Part shown: positions 43,431-50,605 of the stretch, in pieces
Layout of the letters: every line of letters starts with the position of its first letter
Position numbering within the stretch: position 1 is the first letter of the stretch
Assembly (NCBI GenBank): GCA_030539395.1
Contig: JAUNSC010000026.1
Location: 1-50,605 of the forward strand
DNA from: Eubacteriales bacterium
GTDB lineage: Bacteria > Bacillota > Clostridia > Lachnospirales > Lachnospiraceae
Length of the DNA stretch: 50,605 nt
Reading direction: 5' to 3'
Made by a program: the position numbers and the translations under genes
Notes under the pieces: generated by a model
The model's input: only the letters and a program-made list of their open reading frames with translations
Told to the model about the DNA's origin: nothing
The model's database searches: none

Positions 43431-43465
43431 GGTGCTGGATGTCCAGTGGACATCCGTTTAGCACC
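43431..43465. repeat. Nested perfect hairpin
   Basis: Inner GGATGTCC/GGACATCC (8 bp, 3-base loop) is enclosed by GGTGCT/AGCACC (6 bp), with four unpaired bases (GTTT) between the two on one side. It is too ordered to be chance, and has no T-tract, so it is not a simple terminator. Confidence 0.65.
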
Positions 43466-43757
43466 GACCGAAGCGGAGCGGAGACCGGATGCCTCATCAA
43501 GAGTTGCCAAGTATACAAAAATCCATAAAATGGAGTTTTTGTATTACATAGGCGAATCTTGCCCTGGAAATATTGTGGTACTTAAAACAATTAGGGGAGA
43601 CCTTTAAAAATATTTGTTCACCAGAGAATTTCACCAGCTTGTTTTTCTCTTTGTGTCAGTTTGTGTTAGTGAGGATATAAAAACCCGCTGCACATTGACA
43701 ACTAAAAGGAATAGGACGACTTGTGCGAAGAATATGTTGGAACAGAGGTGAGAGACA

Positions 43758-44018
43758 ATGGCAAGTAATTTGGGTGCAGAACCAGAGGAAGTGATAGAGA
43801 ATTTACAAGCAGAGGGTCTGAAAGTGATTGATGAATTGTATCCGATTATGAGTCAGGACATTTCTGATAAAATTTGTGAATTTGAAAAAAAGTCCGGTAA
43901 TGAGCCTTATGTTCATGTAAATGAAGGATATGTGGTTGTTGTAAAAATGACAGGGGAAGTGGATGCAACAGATGCGTTAATGGATTATCTGAGAAAAAGG
44001 ACGGAGTTGATGTACTAA
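43758..44018 (+). CDS. Small acidic protein upstream of the recombinases (unknown)
   Basis: Protein of 86 residues, not recognised. It is acidic in its first half (LGAEPEEVIENLQAEGLKVIDELYPIM), with a central EPYVHVNEGYVVVVKMTGEVDATDALMDYL segment and no HTH or membrane segment that I can see. GAGGTGAG lies seven bases before the ATG, so translation is credible. It sits 105 bases ahead of three serine recombinases in the same direction. A recombination directionality factor or other recombinase partner is a possibility based only on position; such factors are small but usually basic, which argues against it. Confidence 0.6.
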   Translation: MASNLGAEPEEVIENLQAEGLKVIDELYPIMSQDISDKICEFEKKSGNEPYVHVNEGYVVVVKMTGEVDATDALMDYLRKRTELMY

Positions 44019-44123
44019 TGTCTTGTAAAGCAGCGAAAGTTATGTTAAGGTGGAGTCAGGGAAAATGAACGGATTACATGGTTTTTGACTTCTATCAATG
44101 AATATAGGTTAGGAGCGATGTAA

Positions 44124-45800
44124 ATGAAGCAAAATCAATGGAAGGAGTCATGCACATACGATGCTGCATTATATCTTCGATTGTCGAGAGACGATGAAGA
44201 TATTGATGGAAGTGCCAAGACGGAAAGTAACAGCATCAGTAGTCAGCGGGAATTACTTCGGAACTTTGTAAAGAGTCAAACGGATATCCAAATTTTTGAC
44301 ATTTATGTAGATGACGGTTACTCAGGAAGTAATTTTGACCGACCTGAATTTAAACGAATGACAACAGATATTGAATCAGGGAAAGTGAATTGTGTAATTG
44401 TAAAAGACTTATCCAGATTCGGAAGAGAGTATATAGAAGCCGGGCGATTTATTCAAAAAATCTACCCGGCTTTAAATGTGCGCTTTATTGCGGTTACTGA
44501 TCATTTTGACAGCAAGACGGCAAATACTTCTGAAAAATCTCTCGTGGTTCCTATTAAGAATTTTGTGAATGATAGTTATTGTCGGGATATTTCTACCAAG
44601 GTAAGAAGTCATCAGCAGATGAAACGGGAAAATGGAGAATTTATCGGAGCATTTGCTCCTTATGGTTACCAGAAAGATATACAGAATAAAAACTGCCTTG
44701 TAGTTGATGAATATGCGGCAAATGTGATCCGAAAAATCTATGTGTGGAAAATTGAAGGATTAAGTCTGGGGGCAATCGCTGAAAAGCTGAATACACGTCA
44801 TATATTACCGCCGAAAGAGTATAAAAAGTCATTGGGAGAAAACTATAATTCCGGATTTCAGAGCACAGAATTTCCAAAATGGTCTGCTGTACAGATTAAG
44901 CGTATTCTCACGAATGAGGTTTATATTGGAAATATGGTACAGGGAAAACAGGAACGTATCAGCTACAAAGTGAAAAAACGTCTGAATAAGCCGGAAGATG
45001 AATGGGTAAGGGTCGAGAATACACATCCGGCAGTTATTCGCCAGAGTGATTTTGATATTGTGCAGAAACTTCTTCAATATGATGGAAGAGCTTCAAAATC
45101 ATCGGAAGGGCCAAATTTATTTTCTGGTTTTCTTTTCTGTGGAGATTGTAAGACACCCATGATTCGGAGAGTGAATCAGTATAAGGAAAAGAAAAAAGCT
45201 TTTTATATTTGTCAGACAAAAAATAAAGGTGGAAATTGTACCAGACACAGCATTCCAGAAGAGACACTGAAAATCATTGTATTGAAAGAGATTCAGATGT
45301 ATTCTTCCCTCTTTATGAATTATCAAATGATAATGGAAGAAATGAAAGAGATGGAAATTGGATATGATCAGGTCATTCACTATGATACGCAGATCAGCCG
45401 CCTGCAGGAAGAATACAATAAGTGTTACGCACTAAGGGTGTCGTTGTATGATGACTTGAAAGCCGGAATTATCAGCAAAGAAGAATTTCAGGAATTCCGT
45501 GATATTTATGGTAAGAAATGTGAAGAACTGGAAATGATGATTGAAAATCAGAAGCAGATGGTAAAACAGATGTTTGAAGATGGTGTTGCTGCTACCATTC
45601 AGCTGGAGGAGTGGAAAAAATCGTTAGAGCTGAAAAAATTAGACCGGATGCTTCTGGCACTGGCGATAGATAAAATCTATGTATATGAAAACAAACGGAT
45701 TATGATTGTACTTCGTTATCAGGATAGGATAGAGAAGATGAAAGTGATTAAGAACTTTTTTGAAGAACAGCAGACCGATAAAGGGAAAGGGGTTGGATAA
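44124..45800 (+). CDS. Large serine recombinase, first of three
   Basis: Large serine recombinase of 558 residues. Resolvase domain with nucleophile S21 in LYLRLSRDDED and the R-rich active-site helix in VKDLSRFGREYIEAG. Then comes a recombinase domain (SLGAIAEKLNTRHILPPKEY, IKRILTNEVYIGNMVQGKQ), a zinc ribbon (CGDC ... YICQ ... C) near residues 340-375, and a coiled-coil at about 415-490. It catalyses site-specific DNA exchange between att-type sites. It ends with TAA directly against the ATG of the second recombinase. Triplets of such genes are known in some integrative elements of streptococci and Clostridia. Confidence 0.93.
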   Translation: MKQNQWKESCTYDAALYLRLSRDDEDIDGSAKTESNSISSQRELLRNFVKSQTDIQIFDIYVDDGYSGSNFDRPEFKRMTTDIESGKVNCVIVKDLSRFGREYIEAGRFIQKIYPALNVRFIAVTDHFDSKTANTSEKSLVVPIKNFVNDSYCRDISTKVRSHQQMKRENGEFIGAFAPYGYQKDIQNKNCLVVDEYAANVIRKIYVWKIEGLSLGAIAEKLNTRHILPPKEYKKSLGENYNSGFQSTEFPKWSAVQIKRILTNEVYIGNMVQGKQERISYKVKKRLNKPEDEWVRVENTHPAVIRQSDFDIVQKLLQYDGRASKSSEGPNLFSGFLFCGDCKTPMIRRVNQYKEKKKAFYICQTKNKGGNCTRHSIPEETLKIIVLKEIQMYSSLFMNYQMIMEEMKEMEIGYDQVIHYDTQISRLQEEYNKCYALRVSLYDDLKAGIISKEEFQEFRDIYGKKCEELEMMIENQKQMVKQMFEDGVAATIQLEEWKKSLELKKLDRMLLALAIDKIYVYENKRIMIVLRYQDRIEKMKVIKNFFEEQQTDKGKGVG

Positions 45801-47453
45801 ATGGCAAGAACAGCAAAACGATATCTGAATGGACAAAAGTTGGAATACTCACGGTTGTCAGTCTATAAAACAGCTATTTATGCCAGATTATCCGTGGATC
45901 ATGATGATAAAAAATCAGAATCGATTGAAACACAGGTGGAAATGTTGAAAGAATTTATCCGGCATCAGAATGAAAATGCCGGCAGGAATTCAGAATTTGT
46001 GCTGTATGATGTCTATACAGATCTTGGAAAAACGGGGACAAATTTCGAAAGACCTGGTTTTGAAAGGTTGATGAGTGATATTCGTGCAGGACAAATTAAC
46101 TGTATTATTGTCAAAGATTTTTCCAGATTTGGAAGAAACTATATTGAAACTGGAGATTATCTGGAGAAGATATTTCCGTTTTTGAAAGTACGGTTTATTT
46201 CTGTGTGTGATCATTATGATTCTTTTTCAAAAGATGCTGACAGTCAGGAATTATCTATGAATATTAAAAATTTGGTTAATGATGCATATGCAAAAGATAT
46301 TTCGGCAAAATGCTGTGCTTCCAAACGGGCTTGCCAAAAGAATGGGAGTTATGTAGGAGGTATGGCTCCTTATGGATATCATTCTGTAAATGATAACGGA
46401 ATCCGAAAACTTGTCATTGATCCGGAAGCTGCAGAAATTGTGCGAAGAATATTTGAACAATATATAGACGGTCTGCCTATCAATCAGATTATTGACGGGC
46501 TTTTTGAGAATGGTGTTCATCGCATATCCGATTATAACCGATATCATCATGTGTATTGCCAGGATGGAGAAGCGCTTCATCAGTGGGGAAATTCTTCTAT
46601 CCGGGCTGTGCTTACCAAAAATAATTATTATGGAGATTTGGTACAGCATAAGTATAAATCTCGGTTTTCCAGAGGAGAGAAATGGTGTGGGCTTCTGGAT
46701 GAAAGGGAGTGGATTATCACTCCCGAAGCGCATGATCCGATCATTAGCAGAGATATATTTGATGAGGCCCAGATTCGGCTAAAGGCTGCGAAAGAAGCAA
46801 GAAGCTATGTTGGATGGGATGAAAATGACAGGGCGTTCTATAATGTATTTTACTGTGGTGATTGCGGGAGAAAAATGACAACATGCAGAACCAGAGGGTA
46901 TGTGGAGTATTTTTGTCAGGCAAATCGTTATAGAGATGAAAGAAAATGCCGGACAAAGAATATTTCCGAAGACAAATTGCAAAAAATTGTCCGTTCCGAG
47001 CTTTCAAGGCAGTTGCAGTTTTTGAAAATAAAGAAAAAGGATATGACAGCAATCAGCAGATTATTTCTGGAAGACCAGCTTGCTATTATTCGCAAAGAGC
47101 TGGATAAAATGGAAACGGATTATCAGAAGATATCGGATCAATCGGTTCAGAGTTTTCTGATGTATAAGGAAGGAAAGGTTTCTTTACAAGCATACCTTGA
47201 TACCAAAAAAGAACGCAGCGACTGGGAAGCATTTTTCCAAGAACGAAGAAAGACGTTGGAACAGAAAATGCGTATGCTGCAGAAACAGCAGAACGAAGAG
47301 GCGAAATTCCTTAGAAGTCTATTGGAACTGGAAGGAACTTCCCGATTGAACGTTGAACTGGTTGAAACATTGATAGATCGCATCTCGCTGTATGGAGATG
47401 GACATTTGGAAATTGTTTTCAAATTTCAGGGGGTGATGGCAGATGACAGATAA
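45801..47453 (+). CDS. Large serine recombinase, second of three
   Basis: Serine recombinase of 550 residues, distinct from its neighbours. An N-terminal extension of about 20 residues precedes the nucleophile S31 (IYARLSVDHDD). Active-site helix is IIVKDFSRFGRNYIETG. Recombinase domain contains GLPINQIIDGLFENGVHRI and SIRAVLTKNNYYGDLV. The zinc ribbon is CGDCGRKM ... YFCQ ... C, and a coiled-coil follows near 400-480. It begins at the base after the stop of the first recombinase and overlaps the third by 11 bases, so the three are translated as a unit. All catalytic residues I can check are present. Confidence 0.93.
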   Translation: MARTAKRYLNGQKLEYSRLSVYKTAIYARLSVDHDDKKSESIETQVEMLKEFIRHQNENAGRNSEFVLYDVYTDLGKTGTNFERPGFERLMSDIRAGQINCIIVKDFSRFGRNYIETGDYLEKIFPFLKVRFISVCDHYDSFSKDADSQELSMNIKNLVNDAYAKDISAKCCASKRACQKNGSYVGGMAPYGYHSVNDNGIRKLVIDPEAAEIVRRIFEQYIDGLPINQIIDGLFENGVHRISDYNRYHHVYCQDGEALHQWGNSSIRAVLTKNNYYGDLVQHKYKSRFSRGEKWCGLLDEREWIITPEAHDPIISRDIFDEAQIRLKAAKEARSYVGWDENDRAFYNVFYCGDCGRKMTTCRTRGYVEYFCQANRYRDERKCRTKNISEDKLQKIVRSELSRQLQFLKIKKKDMTAISRLFLEDQLAIIRKELDKMETDYQKISDQSVQSFLMYKEGKVSLQAYLDTKKERSDWEAFFQERRKTLEQKMRMLQKQQNEEAKFLRSLLELEGTSRLNVELVETLIDRISLYGDGHLEIVFKFQGVMADDR

Positions 47454-49005
47454 TAGATTGCTTGTCGGGTATTACCGTCTTTCTATGGAAGATGATACAA
47501 ACAATGAAAGTAATAGCATCACAAATCAGAGACTGTTAATTAAAGATTACATTTCAGCGATTCCGGAATTGGCGGACATACCTTATCAGGAATTTTATGA
47601 TGATGGATATTCCGGTGCCAGTATGGAACGACCTGCGATGCAGCAGGTACTGCAGCTTGTCAGGCAAAACCGGGTGCAGTGTATTGTGGTAAAGGATTTT
47701 TCGAGATTTTCCAGAAATTATATTGAAATGGGAACGTATCTGGAACAAGTTTTCCCATTTATGGGCATCCGTTTTATTTCCGTTTCGGATCATTACGATT
47801 CTCTGGACTATAGAGGGAAAAGCTCTGATATTGAAGTCCAGTTCAAAGGGCTGATTGCAGATTTTTATGTAAAAGATCAGTCGGTAAAAGTGAAAGCCGC
47901 AGTCAGTACCAGAAGAAATCTGGGAGAATACTGCTGTGGCTCTGCCCCATATGGTTACCGGAGAAATCCAGATGATAAGACAAAACTTCAAATTGTAGAG
48001 GAGGAAGCGGCGGTAATACGGAAAGTATTTGAATTGACAAATCAACGTTATTCCAAAACAGAAATTTGTCGGATTTTTAATGCGGAAAGTATTCCTACAC
48101 CGCTTCAGTCTATGAGCAGCCGCCAGAAAGTGGATCGCCGGAAAGCGGCATCGAAAGACCTTCAGTGGACGGTTGATATGGTCAGGAAAATCATTAATGA
48201 TAAAAACTATATTGGATGCATGGTTTACGGAAAAACGAAGATTCCGGATCCGGGAACCGGAAAGGAAGTTCCCATTCCCAAAGATCAGTGGAAAGTGCTG
48301 GAAAACCATCATGAACCAATTGTATCAAAAGAAGAATTTGAGAAAGCCCAGAGTCTTCAACTGCGCCATTCCAGAAAAAGTAAATTTGATAAGAGTACTT
48401 CTCTTCTCAGTGGATTCCTGAAATGCGGAAACTGTGGAAGAAATCTTTCCGGAAGCAAGAAACAGCATGGACATATTCTATATAGTTGTGCATACAGCAA
48501 AGGGAAAGAAGATACAGACTGTTTTGCCGGAAAAGCAGATAACAAAATTCTGGAGGGCTTTATCCTGAATGAAATAAAAGCGCATTTACAAGAAATGATC
48601 AGCCAGGAACAGATGGATGCTTCCATGCGAAAGCGGCATCAGAACCTGATAAAGGAATATCAGAGTGAAATCACTGATTGTGCAGAAAAACGGGAACAGC
48701 TCAAAAGACAACACCGACAGAATTATGAAAAGTATCATGAAGGTGAATTGGATCAAAAGCAGTTTCAGGATGCCAGAGGGCAGGTAGAACTGGCAAATGA
48801 ACAGTTACAGAAACGAATTCAGGAATTAGAAGCTCTTGTAAGAATGGAAGAAGAAATCCTGTTGAAAAAGAACCTTCCGGTGGAACAGATGATGGAATAT
48901 CTTGGGTATGAGAAGCTGACACGGGAGATGTTGGAGGAGTATGTGGAAGGGGTGTATGTGTATGATGATGGGAGGATTGAGATTATATGGGAACTTTCCT
49001 TATAA
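47443..49005 (+). CDS. Large serine recombinase, third of three
   Basis: Serine recombinase of 520 residues. Nucleophile S14 is in YYRLSMEDD, preceding NSITNQRLLIKDYI; the active-site helix is VVKDFSRFSRNYIEMG. The recombinase domain (SKTEICRIFNAESIPTPLQS, VRKIINDKNYIGCMVYGKT) is followed by a zinc ribbon CGNCGRNLSGSKK ... YSCAYS ... C and a coiled-coil near 385-460. It overlaps the second recombinase gene by 11 bases. The ORF is intact. The integrase genes of such elements usually lie near one end, so the element boundary may be just downstream, near 49010-49140. Confidence 0.93.
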   Translation: MTDNRLLVGYYRLSMEDDTNNESNSITNQRLLIKDYISAIPELADIPYQEFYDDGYSGASMERPAMQQVLQLVRQNRVQCIVVKDFSRFSRNYIEMGTYLEQVFPFMGIRFISVSDHYDSLDYRGKSSDIEVQFKGLIADFYVKDQSVKVKAAVSTRRNLGEYCCGSAPYGYRRNPDDKTKLQIVEEEAAVIRKVFELTNQRYSKTEICRIFNAESIPTPLQSMSSRQKVDRRKAASKDLQWTVDMVRKIINDKNYIGCMVYGKTKIPDPGTGKEVPIPKDQWKVLENHHEPIVSKEEFEKAQSLQLRHSRKSKFDKSTSLLSGFLKCGNCGRNLSGSKKQHGHILYSCAYSKGKEDTDCFAGKADNKILEGFILNEIKAHLQEMISQEQMDASMRKRHQNLIKEYQSEITDCAEKREQLKRQHRQNYEKYHEGELDQKQFQDARGQVELANEQLQKRIQELEALVRMEEEILLKKNLPVEQMMEYLGYEKLTREMLEEYVEGVYVYDDGRIEIIWELSL

Positions 49006-49119
49006 AGCACAAAATATAATTTAGAATTTATATTAACTTGAAATTTTAGCATCACAATGGAGCGGGCAGTGAAATTAAAACAATTTCCAAATTTTTTAAA
49101 AATAAGGTGTGAATGTTGA

Positions 49120-49149
49120 TTGAATATAGAGGAGCAAACATGGTATAAT
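49120..49149 (+). promoter_or_regulatory. Promoter of the IrrE/cyclase-like operon
   Basis: TTGAAT (49120-49125), an 18-bp spacer and a perfect TATAAT (49144-49149), about 40 bases ahead of the first gene. So the pair has its own promoter rather than depending on the recombinase transcript. Confidence 0.65.
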
Positions 49150-49187
49150 ATATAAAAATTCGTCATTTGAGAGAAGGAAGTGATAAA

Positions 49188-49700
49188 ATGGATAATTCGA
49201 CTAAAAGAATGATTAATTCATTAGCGGAGGATATTCTAAATATATACAATATTCCTGTACCGATTCAAGATATTGGCGAAATTGTGGAAAAATTAGGTGG
49301 TACTATACAAAGAGAGGTTTCTTTTTCAGATGGTACAGTTGAAAAGAATGGAGAGGGATTTAGAATAATATTATCACCTTTTCAAGATGAGAAGCGGGAG
49401 CGCTTCACGATTGCACACGAGTTGGGTCATCTGTTTCTCCATATGGGATATAGGACAAATGAAAAACTATGGGAAAGACAGAGCAATAATATTTACCATC
49501 GAATAGGGAACTCTGAAAAAGAATATCAAGCTAATGAATTTGCAGCTGCTTTTTTGATGCCTGCAGATAAATATCTTGAGGTCCTTAAGGATTTAGCGGT
49601 GGATGATATGGTAGATACATCTGAAATAGCAGAATTTTTTAATGTGTCGGTTGAAGCTGCATCTAACAGAGGGAAGTTTTTGGGGTACTTAAGATGGTAG
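49188..49700 (+). CDS. ImmA/IrrE-family zinc metallopeptidase
   Basis: Protein of 170 residues with the M78-type zinc site H77-E78-x-x-H81 (FTIAHELGHLFLHMGY), continuing to E117 in NEFAAAFLMPADKY, which is the usual third-ligand region. ATG 49188 has AGAAGGAAGTGA upstream; the frame opens at 49167 but without a site. Related proteins cleave repressors to induce mobile elements (ImmA) or stress genes (IrrE). There is no HTH domain here, so any target regulator must be separate. Its stop overlaps the next gene by seven bases, implying that the two act together. AT-rich compared with the recombinases. Confidence 0.88.
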   Translation: MDNSTKRMINSLAEDILNIYNIPVPIQDIGEIVEKLGGTIQREVSFSDGTVEKNGEGFRIILSPFQDEKRERFTIAHELGHLFLHMGYRTNEKLWERQSNNIYHRIGNSEKEYQANEFAAAFLMPADKYLEVLKDLAVDDMVDTSEIAEFFNVSVEAASNRGKFLGYLRW

Positions 49701-50578
49701 AGGAAAAGCAAGCATTAGGTAAGTATAGTAAACTAATTGAGGACTTAAATGAGGAAAGAGAAGATATAATAGCTCGACGTAGTGTTGAGCTATTCTTCTC
49801 TTTTGATATTGTAAATTCATCTGCTTATAAAACTATAAATTATACAGGTTGGTATAAAGTAATTATTTCTCTCTTTAAAAAAATACAGGGAAACGTTACG
49901 AAATTGATGCCAGGGGCAGAGATGTGGAGGGTTTTGGGAGATGAGATAGTTTTTATTATTCCAATAAAAGAAAATAAGGATTTTTTTGTATATACTGATA
50001 AGATATTTGAAATTCTTAACAATTTTGTATATCAGTTAAATGAGGGAACATTTTTTGATGATTTACAAGTTACAGATGATGAAAAGTCATTGATGAAAAT
50101 GCAAAAAATTATTTCTTTAAAAGCAGCGGCATGGATTGCCATTGTTGGAGAAGGAATTGAAAAGTTAGAACAATATGATAATTTACTGGAAAGGTATAAA
50201 TTAAGAGAAGGATATGGACTTATAGAGTTCTTGGGAAATGATATTGATGCAGGATTTAGAATAAAAAAAGAGACGCAGAATAGGCGTATGGTTATAAGTT
50301 TTGAACTGGCATATATTTTGGCTAAAGATACTGATTATATAAATAATATAAATATTATTACATATAAATCACTTAAAGGGATTTGGCAAAACAGGTTATA
50401 TCCAATTATTTGGTATCATGATCCTAAATATGTCGGAAATGTACGATTTGAAGAAAGCTTTTTTTATGATGAAAAAGAAGGTAATTCTTTAGTCGAAGAA
50501 TATTTTTCCAATAGAGTTGATCCTGAGTTAAAAATAGAGATGTATAAAAATGGTAAGCGCTTAATTTTCAGCCGTTGA
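49694..50578 (+). CDS. Putative class III nucleotide-cyclase-like protein
   Basis: Protein of 294 residues, which I do not find named in the families I know, but motif order matches class III adenylate/guanylate cyclases. FFSFDIVNSSAYK (D38) corresponds to the first metal-binding Asp strand. MWRVLGDEIVFIIP (D83) corresponds to the second Asp hairpin. KAAAWIAIVGEG corresponds to the strand before the dimer arm. LIEFLGNDIDAGFRIKKETQNRRMVISFELAYIL fits the yxGxxVNxAxR and vSxel segments. Asn of the transition-state pair is Asp here (D185), while Arg is kept (R189). The C-terminal 80 residues (WYHDPKYVGNVRFEESFFYDEKEG) are unassigned. It is translationally coupled to the IrrE-type protease. Possible role: a second-messenger synthase of a defence or stress system, comparable to Pycsar. 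This is inference from motifs. Confidence 0.6.
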   Translation: MVEEKQALGKYSKLIEDLNEEREDIIARRSVELFFSFDIVNSSAYKTINYTGWYKVIISLFKKIQGNVTKLMPGAEMWRVLGDEIVFIIPIKENKDFFVYTDKIFEILNNFVYQLNEGTFFDDLQVTDDEKSLMKMQKIISLKAAAWIAIVGEGIEKLEQYDNLLERYKLREGYGLIEFLGNDIDAGFRIKKETQNRRMVISFELAYILAKDTDYINNINIITYKSLKGIWQNRLYPIIWYHDPKYVGNVRFEESFFYDEKEGNSLVEEYFSNRVDPELKIEMYKNGKRLIFSR

Positions 50579-50605
50579 CAGAAAAATACCCGGCTACTTT
50601 TCAGT
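50565..50605. mobile_element. Possible insertion-sequence end at the window edge
   Basis: TTTTCAG occurs at 50565-50571 and 50598-50604, 33 bp apart, with TTGACA after the first copy and an intervening CCGGCTAC segment. Multiple short terminal repeats of this sort are typical of IS21-family ends. The cyclase stop codon lies inside the TTGACA. Only 41 bases are visible, so this is tentative. Confidence 0.3.

Larger units (their letters stand above)
43079..43757. other. Hairpin-rich non-coding stretch, possible element origin region
   Basis: About 680 bases with no convincing gene. It holds a terminator-like hairpin (43251-43289), then ACACAAT-TTT-ATTGTGT (43396-43412), and a long nested hairpin (43431-43465, GGTGCT + GGATGTCC-AGT-GGACATCC + AGCACC). 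Another is at 43516-43541. Adjacent paired hairpins upstream of recombinase genes could form a transfer origin or a recombination-associated structure, but no relaxase is in the window. Confidence 0.35.

Noticed and set aside
43407-43607. 66-residue frame in the hairpin-rich stretch
   Set aside because: It runs through both hairpins and has no ribosome binding site or recognisable family. Better explained as structured non-coding DNA.
47554-48312. 252-residue minus-strand frame
   Set aside because: Antisense to the third recombinase, whose frame carries all the expected motifs.
1-50605. CRISPR array, tRNA or rRNA gene
   Set aside because: No regularly spaced repeats with unique spacers (the 23-bp repeats at 41122-41190 are only three copies and contiguous), and no cloverleaf or rRNA sequence recognised by eye. 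A tRNAscan or Rfam search would be decisive.

Overview
The window looks like chromosomal DNA of an anaerobic gut Firmicute of the Lachnospiraceae (Clostridium cluster XIVa; Blautia/Ruminococcus-like). The signs are strong GGAGG-type ribosome binding sites, low to moderate GC, abundant sugar and amino-acid ABC transporters with two-component systems, an archaeal-type prolyl-tRNA synthetase, the [FeFe]-hydrogenase maturase HydG and a Csp-like subtilase. No rRNA, tRNA or CRISPR array was seen. The genus is an inference.

Left part (about 1-11.1 kb): a YesM/YesN-type two-component pair is divergent from a CUT1 sugar ABC transporter (binding protein and two permeases, no ATPase), two tandem GH31 alpha-glycosidases and an LrgA/LrgB pair. 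This reads as an oligosaccharide uptake and intracellular cleavage locus controlled by the divergent regulator. A DUF402 gene and proS follow (11.2-13.4 kb).

13.5-21.5 kb: an RbsB/RbsA/RbsC-type sugar transporter is followed by a second operon of a paralogous RbsB-like protein, a DesK/NarX-like histidine kinase, a NarL-type regulator and a family-1 binding protein. This second operon has no permease or ATPase and looks like a nutrient-sensing module. 21.7-26.4 kb is a complete LivJHMGF branched-chain amino-acid transporter, followed by a cytidylate-kinase-like gene. In three transporters a hairpin sits directly after the binding-protein gene, which would give more binding protein than membrane parts.

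27.2-37.8 kb: an XRE regulator is divergent from deoB-cdd. An OmpR-type two-component pair is divergent from a secreted C39-like protease. Then come deoA-deoC-hydG, with a cre-like site on the promoter, and an S8 peptidase. Together deoA, deoB, deoC and cdd form a (deoxy)nucleoside salvage pathway that yields glyceraldehyde-3-phosphate and acetaldehyde.

37.8-50.6 kb is accessory DNA: TnpV, a TetR/MATE efflux pair with shared operator sequence, an orphan winged-helix protein followed by three 23-bp repeats, LysR/LysE, a 0.7-kb hairpin-rich stretch, a small unknown protein, and three consecutive large serine recombinases. At the right end an AT-rich two-gene operon encodes an ImmA/IrrE-type zinc protease overlapping a protein that I read, from motifs only, as a divergent class III nucleotide cyclase. 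This is the best candidate for an undescribed system, possibly defensive. Its downstream partner, if any, lies beyond the window, and the last 40 bases may already belong to another mobile element.
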